A program made the translations under genes and the position numbers. Shown here in pieces: positions 34,639 through 43,745 of a DNA stretch of 46,843 bases; the stretch's first letter is position 1, and every line of letters starts with the position of its first letter. This DNA is from Bradyrhizobium sp. YR681. GTDB lineage: Bacteria; Pseudomonadota; Alphaproteobacteria; Rhizobiales; Xanthobacteraceae. Below the pieces are notes generated by a model. That model was not told the origin of the DNA, did no database searches, and worked only from the letters and a program-made list of their open reading frames with translations. The DNA is taken from contig NZ_AKIY01000054.1 of the NCBI RefSeq assembly GCF_000282615.1, positions 1-46,843 on the forward strand. Direction: 5' to 3'.

Positions 34639-35176
34639 ACCATCTTGCGTGCGCGACGGCATGATTGGCGATGCGCGGCTCGACATCGTCCCGGACGATC
34701 CGGCTCTGCGGCTCCGGCCGGCAGGTCCGGTCGACGAGCCGTTCATCCGGCATCTGTTCGAGGAGGTCCGGGCGGGGCAATTCGCCGCGACGGGTTTGTC
34801 CGGGCCGATCGTGGGCCAGATCATCGCGCAGCAGTTCCGCAGCCAGGCGGCCGGCTATGCCGCGCAATTTCCCGACGCGATCTCGCTGATCGTCACGCAG
34901 GACGGGACCGCGATCGGCCGGTTGCTGCTCCATTGCGCAAGCGAGCGCTGGCACATCGTCGACATCGCGCTGCTGCCGCTCGATTGCGGTCGCGGCACCG
35001 GCACGAAGATCCTTGACGCTCTCGAAGCAAGCGCGCGGCAGCGGGGTGTCGGTGCGCTGACCCTCACGGTGCTCTCAGGCAATCCAGCCGCGCACAGGTT
35101 TTACCTGCGGCACGGATTTGCCGAGAGCGGGCAGGCGGGTGCCGCCCACATCGCGATGAGAAAGGACCTCGCTTAG
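34610..35176 (+). CDS. GNAT acetyltransferase of the tail-collar cluster
   Basis: Up to 188 aa; the start is uncertain (ATG 34610, GTG 34649 or ATG 34661), none with a good ribosome-binding site. The N-terminal part has RLRPAGPVDEPFIRHLFEEV, the centre IAQQFRSQAAGYAAQFPDA, then IGRLLLH, VDIALLPLDCGRGTGTKIL (acetyl-CoA loop) and NPAAHRFYLRHGF. GNAT proteins of this type (QFxAQxxxYxxxFP followed by DIALLP) repeatedly accompany tail-collar trios in proteobacteria (from memory). The role may be modification of the fibre proteins; unproven. Its stop overlaps that of the convergent hydrolase gene. Confidence 0.82.
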   Translation: MQEFFRPSPEPSCVRDGMIGDARLDIVPDDPALRLRPAGPVDEPFIRHLFEEVRAGQFAATGLSGPIVGQIIAQQFRSQAAGYAAQFPDAISLIVTQDGTAIGRLLLHCASERWHIVDIALLPLDCGRGTGTKILDALEASARQRGVGALTLTVLSGNPAAHRFYLRHGFAESGQAGAAHIAMRKDLA

Positions 35177-36126
35177 CGCGCTGCCTCGCGCAGGAATTTC
35201 AAGAGCGCGGCGTTGACCTCGTCGGGCCGCTCCTGCTGCACCCAATGGCCGGCGCCCTCGATGATCAGTTTCCGCGTCAGGTTGGGCAGCACGCGCTCGA
35301 GCTCGTTGACGCGCTTGGCGCCGATCAGGCCGGTGATGACGGCGTCTTTCGAACCGGCAATGAAGAGCGAAGGCTGATGAATCTGTGCGTCCTGCCAGGG
35401 CGCCGTCAGCTCCCAATTGCGATCGAGGTTGCGATACCAGTTCAGCCCGCCGCGGAAGCCGGACCTGCGGAAGGTGTCGGTGAAATAGGCGAGGTCCGCC
35501 TCGCTGAGCCAGCCGGGCAGCGGTTCCTCGGCACTCGCGTGGCCGAGAAAGCCCTTGCCCTCCTCCACGAACATGGCGGCTGAGGGATCGGCGAGGCCGC
35601 GGCCGCCGAGCACGATGCGCATGGTGCGGGCGACGTCGTGCTCGAACTCGGCCTCGGCGACACCAGGTGCCTGGAAATACTGCCAGTAGAAATTGGTGAC
35701 GCCGTTCTGTCGCAACAGCTCGAGCGGCTTGCCGCGGCCGCGGAACGGCGGCGGTACGCTCAGGCCCGCGACCGCCGTAAAGATGTCCGGCCGGAACAGC
35801 GCCGCGTGCCAGGCAACCGGCGCGCCCCAATCGTGGCCGACCACCATCGCCTTGGTCTCGCCGAGCGCCTGCACGAGGCCGACGACGTCCCCGACAGTGT
35901 CGAAGATCGAGTAGGCGGCGACGTCCGCCGGCGCCGCGCTTTGGCCGTAGCCGCGCATGTCGGGGGCGACGACGTGAAACCCGGCGGCCGCCAGCGTGAG
36001 GATCTGATGGCGCCAGGAGTACGACAGCTCCGGCCAGCCGTGGCACAGCACCACCAGAGGGCCCTGGCCGGCTTCGCGAATGAACAGATCGATCCCGTTG
36101 GCCTTGATCACGCGGGTGGACGACAT
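35173..36126 (-). CDS. Alpha/beta hydrolase, soluble epoxide hydrolase type
   Basis: 317 aa, start ATG at 36126. Oxyanion-hole motif HGWPELSYSW (His29 on), nucleophile Asp99 in GHDWGAPVAW, and catalytic His294 (GAGHWVQQE). Cap-domain tyrosines that open epoxides are likely among FYWQYF and NWYRN. An Asp nucleophile excludes serine esterases; with HGWPE it points to epoxide hydrolase over haloalkane dehalogenase. Substrate unknown. The stop codon overlaps the GNAT stop on the other strand (TTAG). Confidence 0.88.
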   Translation of the reverse strand: MSSTRVIKANGIDLFIREAGQGPLVVLCHGWPELSYSWRHQILTLAAAGFHVVAPDMRGYGQSAAPADVAAYSIFDTVGDVVGLVQALGETKAMVVGHDWGAPVAWHAALFRPDIFTAVAGLSVPPPFRGRGKPLELLRQNGVTNFYWQYFQAPGVAEAEFEHDVARTMRIVLGGRGLADPSAAMFVEEGKGFLGHASAEEPLPGWLSEADLAYFTDTFRRSGFRGGLNWYRNLDRNWELTAPWQDAQIHQPSLFIAGSKDAVITGLIGAKRVNELERVLPNLTRKLIIEGAGHWVQQERPDEVNAALLKFLREAAR

Positions 36127-36279
36127 CGCTTTTCCGCCTTGTTTCAGGGGTTTGGTCGACAAATATGAGGTGCCACGATAGGGGCGCGGCGAGAATCGTG
36201 CAATCTCGGGTTCCGGCCGCCAGCCTCGTGTTGTTCGCGCCGGTTCCTGCTGTTAGAACGCCGCTCTCAGGGCTTGGCC

Positions 36280-37542
36280 ATGGCATTTCGTCTTTTTCCG
36301 CTCCGTCGCAGCCGGTTCACCACCGAGGTGCTGTTGCGCGGGTTGCTCGCGACAGTTCTGGTGGTCGGCATCGGCTCGGGCGGGGCGCTCTACGCCGCCA
36401 ACCAGAGTGTCCAGGGCGCCAAGAAGGCGGAAGATTCCGGTTTTGACGGCGACGCCCCCACCGCGATCCTGATCGAGGCCTCCAGCGGCGGCGTGCTGTT
36501 CGAGAAGAACGCCGACGAGTTGCGCGCGCCCTCCAGTATGATGAAGCTGATGACGGCGGAAGTCGTCTTCAACGCCATCAAGAAGGGCGACATGAAGCTG
36601 ACCGACGAATACCGGATCAGCGAGAACGCCTGGCGCAAGGGCGGGGCCCCCTCGGGCGGTTCGACCATGTTCGCCGCCATCAACAGCAAGGTCTCGGTCG
36701 ACGATCTCCTGCACGGCGCGATCATCCAGAGCGGCAACGACGCCTGCATCGCGCTGGCCGAAGGCATGGCCGGTAACGAGAAGATCTTCGCCGCCGACTT
36801 CATGACCAGGCGCGCCCGCGAGCTCGGCATGACCAGGTCGACCTTCGGCAATTCCAACGGGCTGCCCGACCCCGGCAACAAGATGACGGTGCGTGAGCTC
36901 GGCATCCTCGCCCGCCACATCATCCTGGACTTTCCGGAGTTCTACAAACTTTTCGGCGAGAAGGAGTTCACCTGGAACAAGATCCGTCAGCCCAACCGCA
37001 ATCCGCTGCTCAATTCGATGGAAGGCGCCGACGGTCTGAAGACCGGCTACACCAAGGAGGGCGGCTATGGCATGGTCGGCTCGGCGGTGCAGAACGGCAC
37101 GCGGCTGATCGTCGTCGTCAACGGTCTGGAAGACCCCGAGGATCGCGCCACCGAAGCCAAGAAGATGCTGGAATGGGGTTTTCGCAATTTCGAGACCCGC
37201 ACGCTGATCGCGGCCGACCAGCAGGTCGGCTACGCCAAAGTGTTCGGCGGCGACAGCCGCTCGGTCAAGCTGGTCGCCAAGACGCCCGTGAAGGTGATGG
37301 TGCACAAGAACGGCAGCGACAAGCTGATCGCGCGTGTCGTCTATAGCGGTCCGGTGCGCGCGCCGGTCGAGGCCGGCCAGAAGGTCGGTGTCGTCAGGGT
37401 CTGGCGCAGCGGCAATATTGCGGTGGAGACGCCGGTCTACGCGGCCGAAGCTGTTGGCTCCGGTTCGACCATGCGCCGCGCCATCGACGGCGCCAGCGAG
37501 CTCGTCATCGGCATGTTCCGCGCAGGCGCCGAGAAGCTGTGA
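36280..37542 (+). CDS. D-alanyl-D-alanine carboxypeptidase (PBP5/6 type)
   Basis: 420 aa. Removes the terminal D-Ala from peptidoglycan stem peptides in the periplasm. Catalytic motifs: SSMMK (SxxK), SGND (SxN) and LKTGYT (KTG). N-terminal signal or anchor LLATVLVVGIGSGGALYAA; C-terminal PBP5-associated beta-domain and an amphipathic end. The start is the ATG at 36280; a TTG six bases upstream (36274) is possible. Its stop overlaps or abuts the tmk start, so it leads the tmk-holB-metG operon. Confidence 0.93.
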   Translation: MAFRLFPLRRSRFTTEVLLRGLLATVLVVGIGSGGALYAANQSVQGAKKAEDSGFDGDAPTAILIEASSGGVLFEKNADELRAPSSMMKLMTAEVVFNAIKKGDMKLTDEYRISENAWRKGGAPSGGSTMFAAINSKVSVDDLLHGAIIQSGNDACIALAEGMAGNEKIFAADFMTRRARELGMTRSTFGNSNGLPDPGNKMTVRELGILARHIILDFPEFYKLFGEKEFTWNKIRQPNRNPLLNSMEGADGLKTGYTKEGGYGMVGSAVQNGTRLIVVVNGLEDPEDRATEAKKMLEWGFRNFETRTLIAADQQVGYAKVFGGDSRSVKLVAKTPVKVMVHKNGSDKLIARVVYSGPVRAPVEAGQKVGVVRVWRSGNIAVETPVYAAEAVGSGSTMRRAIDGASELVIGMFRAGAEKL

Positions 37543-37544
37543 TC

Positions 37545-38231
37545 ATGAGTGAGAGTGCGGGACAGCGGCGGTCCGGACGCGGACGCTTCATCACCTTTGA
37601 AGGCGGCGAGGGCACCGGCAAGTCGACCCAGATCAAGAAGCTTGCCGATCGGCTCAAGGCAGCAAGGATGCGCACCCTCGTGACGCGCGAGCCGGGGGGA
37701 TCGCCGGGTGCCGAAATCATGCGCCATCTGGTGCTGTCGGGCATGGGCAAGCTGCTCGGGCCCGACGCCGAGACCCTGTTGTTCGCGGCCGCCCGCGACG
37801 ACCATGTCCGCACCGTGATCGCGCCCGCGCTCAGCCATGGCACCTGGGTGCTGTGCGACCGTTTTGCCGATTCGACGCGGGCCTATCAGGGCAGCCTCGG
37901 CAGCGTGCCGGCGGGGCTGATCAACGCCATGCAGCGGGTCACGATCGGGGACCTCAAGCCTGACCTCACCATCATCCTCGATCTGCCGGTCGAGATCGGC
38001 CTGCAACGCGCCGCGGCGCGCCGTGGAAGCGGCACGCCCGATCGGTTCGAGGGCGAGCAGCTCAGCTTTCACCAGGGCCTGCGTGAGGCCTATCGCAAGA
38101 TCGCCGCGGAAGAGCCGGCGCGCTGCGTGCTGATTGACGCCAATTCCGATCCCGACACGGTCGCAGGCCGCGTCTGGGCCGCGCTGCGCGATCGTCTTCT
38201 GCCGACGCCGGCCTCGGCGGTGTCGGCATGA
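37545..38231 (+). CDS. tmk: Thymidylate kinase
   Basis: 228 aa, phosphorylates dTMP to dTDP. P-loop FEGGEGTGKST, then TREPGGSPGAE, DRFADSTRAYQG and the LID region RGSGTPDRFEGE, all in the expected order. The ATG at 37545 is preferred (GAGAAG eight bases upstream); a GTG at 37539 overlapping the previous stop as GTGA is the alternative. Overlaps holB by ATGA. Confidence 0.95.
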   Translation: MSESAGQRRSGRGRFITFEGGEGTGKSTQIKKLADRLKAARMRTLVTREPGGSPGAEIMRHLVLSGMGKLLGPDAETLLFAAARDDHVRTVIAPALSHGTWVLCDRFADSTRAYQGSLGSVPAGLINAMQRVTIGDLKPDLTIILDLPVEIGLQRAAARRGSGTPDRFEGEQLSFHQGLREAYRKIAAEEPARCVLIDANSDPDTVAGRVWAALRDRLLPTPASAVSA

Positions 38232-39274
38232 GCCCGCGTCAGGTCGAGCGTGAATCCGCCGTTCCGCATCCGCGCGAGACGAGCATCCTGTTCGGCCATC
38301 GCGAGGCCGAGACGGCACTGCTGGCGGCCTATCGCAGCGGGCGCATCCCGCATGCCTGGCTGATCGGGGGGCCGCAAGGCATCGGCAAGGCGACGCTGGC
38401 CTATCGGATGGCGCGCTTCGTGCTCGCGCATGGCCAGCCGCTGGCACCTTCCGTGCAGCGTGCCGAGACCCTGGCGATCGATCCTGATGACGCCGTGGCG
38501 CGGCAGGTGGCGGCAAGCTCGCACGGCGGGCTGCTCACGCTGGAGCGCACCGCCAACGACCGCGGCGTGATGCGGACCGTGATCACCGTGGATGAAACGC
38601 GCGAGACCATCGGGTTCTTCGGCTCGACGGCCGCTGCCGAAGGCTGGCGCGTCTGTATCGTTGACACTGTCGACGAGCTCAATCCGAATGCGGCCAACGC
38701 GCTGCTCAAGATTCTGGAGGAACCGCCGCAGCAGTCGCTGTTCCTGCTGGTGAGTCACGCGCCTGCGCGCGTGCTCGCCACAATTCAGTCACGCTGCCGC
38801 AAGCTGCGCCTGCGACCGCTCGGAACGGACGAGGTGATCGGTGCCGCCGCTGAAGCGGCCGGCCTCGCTCCGACTGACCTCGCTTTGCGCGAAGCCGCGG
38901 AGGCCTCAGAGGGCAGCGTCGCGCGGGCGCTGACGCTGCTCGGCGGCGATGCCCTGAAACTGCAGCAGCGCACGGCGGCGCTGCTGGCGCGACTGCCACA
39001 GGTCGATCCGCGCGAGTTGCACACGCTCGGGGAGTCGCTCGGGACCAGCGACCGCGTCGCGCTCGCGGCCTTTATCGACGGCATCGATCGCTGGATCGCC
39101 GAACGGCTGCATGCGGACGAGGCGAATGCCAACCAGAACCTGCCGCGCCTTGCGCGCCTAGCTGAGGTATGGGAAAAGATCGTCCGCGCCGCGCGAGACA
39201 CCGAAACCTACAATCTGGAGCGAAAGCCCTTGGTGTTCTCGGTGTTCGGCTGGCTGGCGGACGCGACGCGCTAG
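38228..39274 (+). CDS. holB: DNA polymerase III subunit delta'
   Basis: 348 aa, clamp-loader subunit. AAA+ fold with modified P-loop GGPQGIGKATLAYRMA, the VDTVDELNPNAANALLKILE region, EEPPQQSLFLLVSH and the SRC motif (IQSRCRKLRL). Zinc-knuckle Cys are missing, as in many alphaproteobacterial HolB proteins. The start at 38228 overlaps the tmk stop. A palindromic repeat begins right after its stop. Confidence 0.93.
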   Translation: MSPRQVERESAVPHPRETSILFGHREAETALLAAYRSGRIPHAWLIGGPQGIGKATLAYRMARFVLAHGQPLAPSVQRAETLAIDPDDAVARQVAASSHGGLLTLERTANDRGVMRTVITVDETRETIGFFGSTAAAEGWRVCIVDTVDELNPNAANALLKILEEPPQQSLFLLVSHAPARVLATIQSRCRKLRLRPLGTDEVIGAAAEAAGLAPTDLALREAAEASEGSVARALTLLGGDALKLQQRTAALLARLPQVDPRELHTLGESLGTSDRVALAAFIDGIDRWIAERLHADEANANQNLPRLARLAEVWEKIVRAARDTETYNLERKPLVFSVFGWLADATR

Positions 39275-39321
39275 AGCATGATCCGGAAAATGTGCAGCGG
39301 TTTTCCGAGAGGATCATGCGC
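39275..39321. repeat. Palindromic intergenic repeat
   Basis: GCATGATCCGGAAAA (39276) and TTTTCCGAGAGGATCATGC (ending 39319) form a near-perfect hairpin around TGTGCAGCGG. The 'AGCATGATCCGGAAAA' palindrome is widespread in Rhizobiales intergenic DNA (from memory). It splits the operon between holB and metG. Confidence 0.85.
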
Positions 39322-39383
39322 AAAACAATAACCTAACGCAGGTTCGATTCCAGATTTTCGAGAAGCCGGTAAAGGAATTCATC

Positions 39384-41411
39384 GTGGCAACGCGAGCTAA
39401 GAAAACCGTCAAAGCCAAGAGCAGCAAGAAGAAGGCTGCCAAGAAAGCCGTGAAGAAGGCCGTGAAGAAAGCCGCAAAAAAGGCTGTGAAGGCGCGTGCG
39501 TCCAAGGCCGCCAAGAAGGTCAAGAAGACCAAGAAAGCTGTCGCCAGGAGGGGCGTGAAGAAGAGCGCTGCGAAGACGGCAAAGAAGGCCGGGAAGACGG
39601 CTGCGAAGAAGCAGGTCGTCGCCAAGAAGGTTTCGAAGACAAAGACCGCCGGCAAGCCAGCCAAGGCTCCCGAGAAGAACAAGGCTCCAGCGAAGAAGGT
39701 GGCCAAGAAAGCGAGGGTGATCGCTCCCGCCGTGACCGCCGCACCGGCTTCTGTTGCTACGCCGCCGAAAGCTGCGAAGCCCAAGGTATCGAAACCCGGG
39801 GCGCCGCAGGCTCCGAAGCCCGTTGCAGTCGCTGCTCCGCAGGCCAGTGCGCCCGCATCTGCCCCCGCGCGCGACAACGTCTTCTACGTCACGACCGCGA
39901 TCGCCTATCCCAATGGCAGCCCGCATATCGGCCACGCCTATGAGGCGATCGCGACCGATACGCTGGCGCGTTTCGCCCGGCTCGACGGCAAGGACGTGTT
40001 CTTCCTGACCGGTACCGACGAGCACGGTCTGAAGATGATCCAGACCGCGCAGAACGAAGGCCTGACGCCGTCTGCACTCGCGACCCGCAACGCCGCCCGC
40101 TTCAAGGCGATGGACGAGCGGCTCAACGTGTCGTTTGACCGTTTCATCCGCACCACCGAAGAGCAGCACCACCGCTCCACCCAGGAAATCTGGCGGCGGA
40201 TGGAGGCGAACGGCGACATCTATGCCGACGTCTATTCCGGCTGGTACTCGGTCCGGGACGAAGCCTATTACTCCGAGGAAGAAACGCGCCTGAATGACGA
40301 CGGCGTGCGCCTTGGCCCGCAGGGAACGCCGGTCAACTGGGTCGACGAGAAGAGCTACTTCTTCCGCCTGTCGAACTACCAGGACAAGCTGCTCAAGCTC
40401 TACGAGGACAATCCCGATTTCATCGGTCCGGACTCGCGCCGCAACGAGGTGGTGAGCTTCGTCAAGGGCGGCCTGCGCGATCTCTCGATCTCGCGCACGA
40501 CGTTCGACTGGGGCGTCAAGGTGCCCGGCGACGAAGAGCACGTGATGTATGTCTGGGTCGACGCGCTCACGAACTACATCACCGGCGTCGGCTTCCCTGA
40601 CGAGAGCGACACAAACTGGCGCTATTGGCCGGCCGATGTGCACATCATCGGCAAGGACATCATCCGCTTCCACGCGGTGTACTGGCCCGCGTTCCTGATG
40701 TCAGCCGGCATCCCCGTGGCGAAGCGGGTCTATGCCCACGGCTTCCTGTTCAACAGGGGCGAGAAGATGTCGAAGTCGGTCGGCAACGTCGTCGATCCCT
40801 TCAACCTGGCCGACCAGTATGGCGTCGACCAGATGCGCTATTTCTTCCTGCGCGAGGTGCCGTTCGGCCAGGACGGCAACTACAACCACGAAGCCATCGT
40901 CGCGCGCATCAACGCCGATCTCGCCAACGACCTCGGCAACCTTGCGCAGCGCTCGCTGTCGATGGTCGCCAAACAGCTCGGCGGCGTGCTGCCCGAGCCC
41001 GGCGAGTTCAGCGACAACGACAAGGCGATTCTGGCGATGGCTGACGGCATGCTCGCAGCAAGCCGCGAAGCGATGGCGACGCAGCAGATCCATCACTGGC
41101 TCAACGCCGTGTGGGCCGTGGTTGCGGAAGCCAATCGCTATTTCGCGGGCGAGGCGCCGTGGGCGCTGGCCAAGACCGATCCCGCCAGGCAGAAGACGGT
41201 GCTCTATGTCACCGCCGAAGTCGTGCGCCAGATCGCGATCCTGGCCCAGCCGGCGATGCCGACGGCATCAGGGTTGCTGCTCGACAGCCTCGGTGTCCCC
41301 GCCGGCGAGCGCGATTTTGCCATGCTCGGCGGCGCCAAGCGGATTGCACCGGGCTCGACGCTGCCGGCGCCGACCCCGGCGTTCCCGCGCTACATCGAAC
41401 CGGCGGCCTGA
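39384..41411 (+). CDS. metG: Methionyl-tRNA synthetase with histone H1-like N-terminal tail
   Basis: 675 aa. Residues 164-675 are a complete class I Met[11 protein letters not shown] (HIGH at 181-184) and [10 protein letters not shown] (KMSKS at 461-465), with no zinc-knuckle Cys in the connective domain. Residues 1-163 are extra: the first ~112 are dominated by Lys and Ala ([19 protein letters not shown]), then an Ala/Pro linker, resembling bacterial histone H1-like or AlgP tails. The GTG start at 39384 has AAAGGA seven bases upstream, there is no stop, and no ATG or in-frame GTG lies just before residue 164, so the tail appears to be translated as part of MetRS. Confidence 0.93.
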   Translation: MATRAKKTVKAKSSKKKAAKKAVKKAVKKAAKKAVKARASKAAKKVKKTKKAVARRGVKKSAAKTAKKAGKTAAKKQVVAKKVSKTKTAGKPAKAPEKNKAPAKKVAKKARVIAPAVTAAPASVATPPKAAKPKVSKPGAPQAPKPVAVAAPQASAPASAPARDNVFYVTTAIAYPNGSPHIGHAYEAIATDTLARFARLDGKDVFFLTGTDEHGLKMIQTAQNEGLTPSALATRNAARFKAMDERLNVSFDRFIRTTEEQHHRSTQEIWRRMEANGDIYADVYSGWYSVRDEAYYSEEETRLNDDGVRLGPQGTPVNWVDEKSYFFRLSNYQDKLLKLYEDNPDFIGPDSRRNEVVSFVKGGLRDLSISRTTFDWGVKVPGDEEHVMYVWVDALTNYITGVGFPDESDTNWRYWPADVHIIGKDIIRFHAVYWPAFLMSAGIPVAKRVYAHGFLFNRGEKMSKSVGNVVDPFNLADQYGVDQMRYFFLREVPFGQDGNYNHEAIVARINADLANDLGNLAQRSLSMVAKQLGGVLPEPGEFSDNDKAILAMADGMLAASREAMATQQIHHWLNAVWAVVAEANRYFAGEAPWALAKTDPARQKTVLYVTAEVVRQIAILAQPAMPTASGLLLDSLGVPAGERDFAMLGGAKRIAPGSTLPAPTPAFPRYIEPAA

Positions 41412-41423
41412 GGCGTCCGGGCG

Positions 41424-42200
41424 ATGCTGGTCGACAGTCACTGCCATCTGGATTTTCCGGACTTCGCGGAAGATCTCGACGGGATCGTGTCGCGCGCGCG
41501 TGCGGCCGGCCTCACGCGCATGGTCACGATCTCGACGCGGGTGCGAAAGCTCAACCAGCTTCTCGCCATCGCCGAGCGGTTCGACGACGTCTATTGCTCG
41601 GTCGGAACCCATCCGCACAACGCGGATGAGGAAGACGGCATCACGCCGGACGAGCTGATCGCGCTGACGCAGCATCGCAAGGTCGTCGCGCTCGGCGAGG
41701 CCGGGCTCGACTATTTCTACGACAACGGCTCGCCGGAGGCGCAGGCGAGGGGCTTTCGTGCCCACATCGCGGCCGCGCGCACCACCGGCCTGCCGCTGGT
41801 GATCCATACCCGCGAGGCCGACGAGGATTGCGCCCGCATCCTGGAAGAGGAGGCGGCCAAGGGATCGTTTGACGCCGTGCTGCATTGTTACACCGGCGGG
41901 CGCGAGCTGGCGCTGAAGGCGGTGTCGCTCGGGCTCTATATCGGCTTCACCGGCATCCTGACCTTCAAGAAGTCGGAAGCCCTGCGCGCGCTCGCGGCGG
42001 AGCTGCCGTCCGATCGTATTCTGGTTGAAACCGACTCGCCCTATCTTGCGCCGGGCAAGTTCCGGGGCAAGCGCAACGAGCCGGCCTATGTGGTCGAGGT
42101 CGCCAAGGTGCTTGCCGAAACCCGCGCCGTGTCGTTCGACGAGATCTCACGCCAGACCACAGAAAACTTCTTCCGCCTGTTCTCCAAGGTGAAAGCTTGA
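41424..42200 (+). CDS. TatD family deoxyribonuclease (YcfH-like)
   Basis: 258 aa metal-dependent hydrolase. Metal ligands appear in the N-terminal DSHCHLDFPDF, GEAGLDYFYD, LVIHTREADED, HCYTGG and ETDSPYLAPGKFRGKRNEP, the complete TatD set. It starts 12 bases after metG, the usual metG-tatD order in bacteria. A role in DNA repair or 3'-5' exonuclease activity is inferred from the family. Confidence 0.94.
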   Translation: MLVDSHCHLDFPDFAEDLDGIVSRARAAGLTRMVTISTRVRKLNQLLAIAERFDDVYCSVGTHPHNADEEDGITPDELIALTQHRKVVALGEAGLDYFYDNGSPEAQARGFRAHIAAARTTGLPLVIHTREADEDCARILEEEAAKGSFDAVLHCYTGGRELALKAVSLGLYIGFTGILTFKKSEALRALAAELPSDRILVETDSPYLAPGKFRGKRNEPAYVVEVAKVLAETRAVSFDEISRQTTENFFRLFSKVKA

Positions 42201-42213
42201 GGTTGGAAGCCGC

Positions 42214-43011
42214 ATGACGCTGACGCTGACGATCCTGGGCTGCGGCTCCTCCGCCGGCGTGCCGCGCCCGGCACTCGGCTGGGGCGCCTGCGATCCCAAC
42301 AACCCAAAAAACCGCCGTCGCCGCTGCTCCCTGCTGGTCGAGCAGACGTCACACCACGGCACCACGCGCATCGTGATCGATACCTCGCCCGATCTGCGCG
42401 AGCAGCTGATCGACACCCATGTCGACCATATCGATGCGGTGTTCCTGACCCATGAGCATGCCGACCAGACCCACGGCATGGACGATCTGCGCTCGGTCGT
42501 GCTGCACATGCGCAAGCGCATTCCGGTCTATCTCAACCAGTCGACCGCGAAGGACATCATGGCGCGGTTCTCCTATTGCTTCATCTCGCCCGAGGGCAGC
42601 GACTATCCGCCGATCCTGCACCGGCATTCGATCGAGGCCGGCGGCACGCAGATCATTGGCGGCAAGGGTGGGGAGGTCTCGATCACCGCCTTCCTGGTCC
42701 AGCACGGCCAGATTCCCGCATTGGGCTATCGCATAGGCAATGCCGCCTACACACCTGACCTCAACGACATCCCGCCCGAGAGTTTTGGCGCGCTGGAAAA
42801 CCTCGATCTCTGGGTCGTCGATGGCCTGCGCTATACCCAGCATTCCAGCCATTTCAGCATCAACGACGCGCTGTCCTGGATCGAGCGCTTCAAGCCGAAG
42901 CGCGCCGTCATCACCAACATGACGGCTGATGTCGACTACGAGGTGATCCGGCAATCGTTACCCGCGGGCGTGGTGCCTGCCTATGACGGGATGCGGCTGG
43001 AGACGCACTGA
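42214..43011 (+). CDS. MBL-fold metallohydrolase (PhnP-like)
   Basis: 265 aa, 13 bases after tatD. Begins TLTILGCGSSAGVPRPALGW, the PhnP/RNase Z-like opening; metal motif HEHADQTHGMDDL, then a C-terminal His in QHSSHFSINDAL. The usual HxHxDH reads H-E-H-A-D-Q, so the last His of the motif is Gln. PhnP is a cyclic phosphodiesterase; the substrate here is unknown, since no phn genes are near. Last gene of the operon. Confidence 0.9.
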   Translation: MTLTLTILGCGSSAGVPRPALGWGACDPNNPKNRRRRCSLLVEQTSHHGTTRIVIDTSPDLREQLIDTHVDHIDAVFLTHEHADQTHGMDDLRSVVLHMRKRIPVYLNQSTAKDIMARFSYCFISPEGSDYPPILHRHSIEAGGTQIIGGKGGEVSITAFLVQHGQIPALGYRIGNAAYTPDLNDIPPESFGALENLDLWVVDGLRYTQHSSHFSINDALSWIERFKPKRAVITNMTADVDYEVIRQSLPAGVVPAYDGMRLETH

Positions 43012-43155
43012 GCCAATCCAGTGGAAATTTGCCGCATGGCGGCATGCTCCTTGCTTTCGCAAGCGCCATCGTGTTGGTCTAACGTCTGAAAGACAGGCGT
43101 GGGCTGGTGGCCATAATCAAGCTTGATTGCGCCACAGGATGAGGATGGGGGCCGC

Positions 43156-43743
43156 GTGGCAGGGCACGGCGACGACGTAAATTCTGTTGGACTGGTCCGG
43201 CGCGCTCTGGATCTGCTCTATCTTGCCTCGGGCGTTGCCGCTGGCGCGTTCCTGGTCGCGATCTTCGCCATCATGATGGTGATGTCGGTCGGGCGGCAGT
43301 TCGCGCTCAACATCCCGGCCGGAGACGATTTCGCATCCTGGTGCATGGCCGCGATGGCGTTTCTCGGTCTTGCCCACACCTTCAAGCGCGGCGAGATGAT
43401 CCGCGTCGGCCTGCTGCTGGAGCGCCTGCACGGACGGACCAAGCAGGTCGCGGAGATCGTGGCGCTCGGAATTGCAACCGCATTCATTCTCTACTTCACC
43501 CGACATGCTTTGCAGATGACCTACGACTCCTGGCGCTTCAACGATGTGGCGCAAGGCGTCGTCGCGCTGCCGCTCTGGATTCCCCAGCTCGGCTTTGCCG
43601 GGGGTCTTGTAATCCTGTCGATCGCGCTGATCGACGAGTTGGTCAACGTCGTCGGCGGCAACCGGCCGAGCTACGAGAGGGGCTCGCCGGACGAGACGCC
43701 TGACGAATTCATCGAGCGGATCTCGCAGGGCGGCGGAGGTTGA
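43156..43743 (+). CDS. TRAP transporter small permease (DctQ)
   Basis: 195 aa from the GTG at 43156 (GGGG five bases upstream); a TTG at 43123 would add 11 residues. Four membrane segments: LYLASGVAAGAFLVAIFAIM, a second around FASWCMAAMAFLGLAHTF, IVALGIATAFILYFT, and LGFAGGLVILSIALIDELV. The conserved HTFKRGEMIRVGLL follows the second segment. Acts with DctM and the periplasmic DctP. The next gene starts two bases after its stop. Confidence 0.88.
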   Translation: MAGHGDDVNSVGLVRRALDLLYLASGVAAGAFLVAIFAIMMVMSVGRQFALNIPAGDDFASWCMAAMAFLGLAHTFKRGEMIRVGLLLERLHGRTKQVAEIVALGIATAFILYFTRHALQMTYDSWRFNDVAQGVVALPLWIPQLGFAGGLVILSIALIDELVNVVGGNRPSYERGSPDETPDEFIERISQGGGG

Positions 43744-43745
43744 CG

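Noticed and set aside
34649..34661. GTG/ATG alternatives as firm start of the GNAT gene
   Set aside because: Neither has a ribosome-binding site, so the longest frame was kept and the uncertainty stated.
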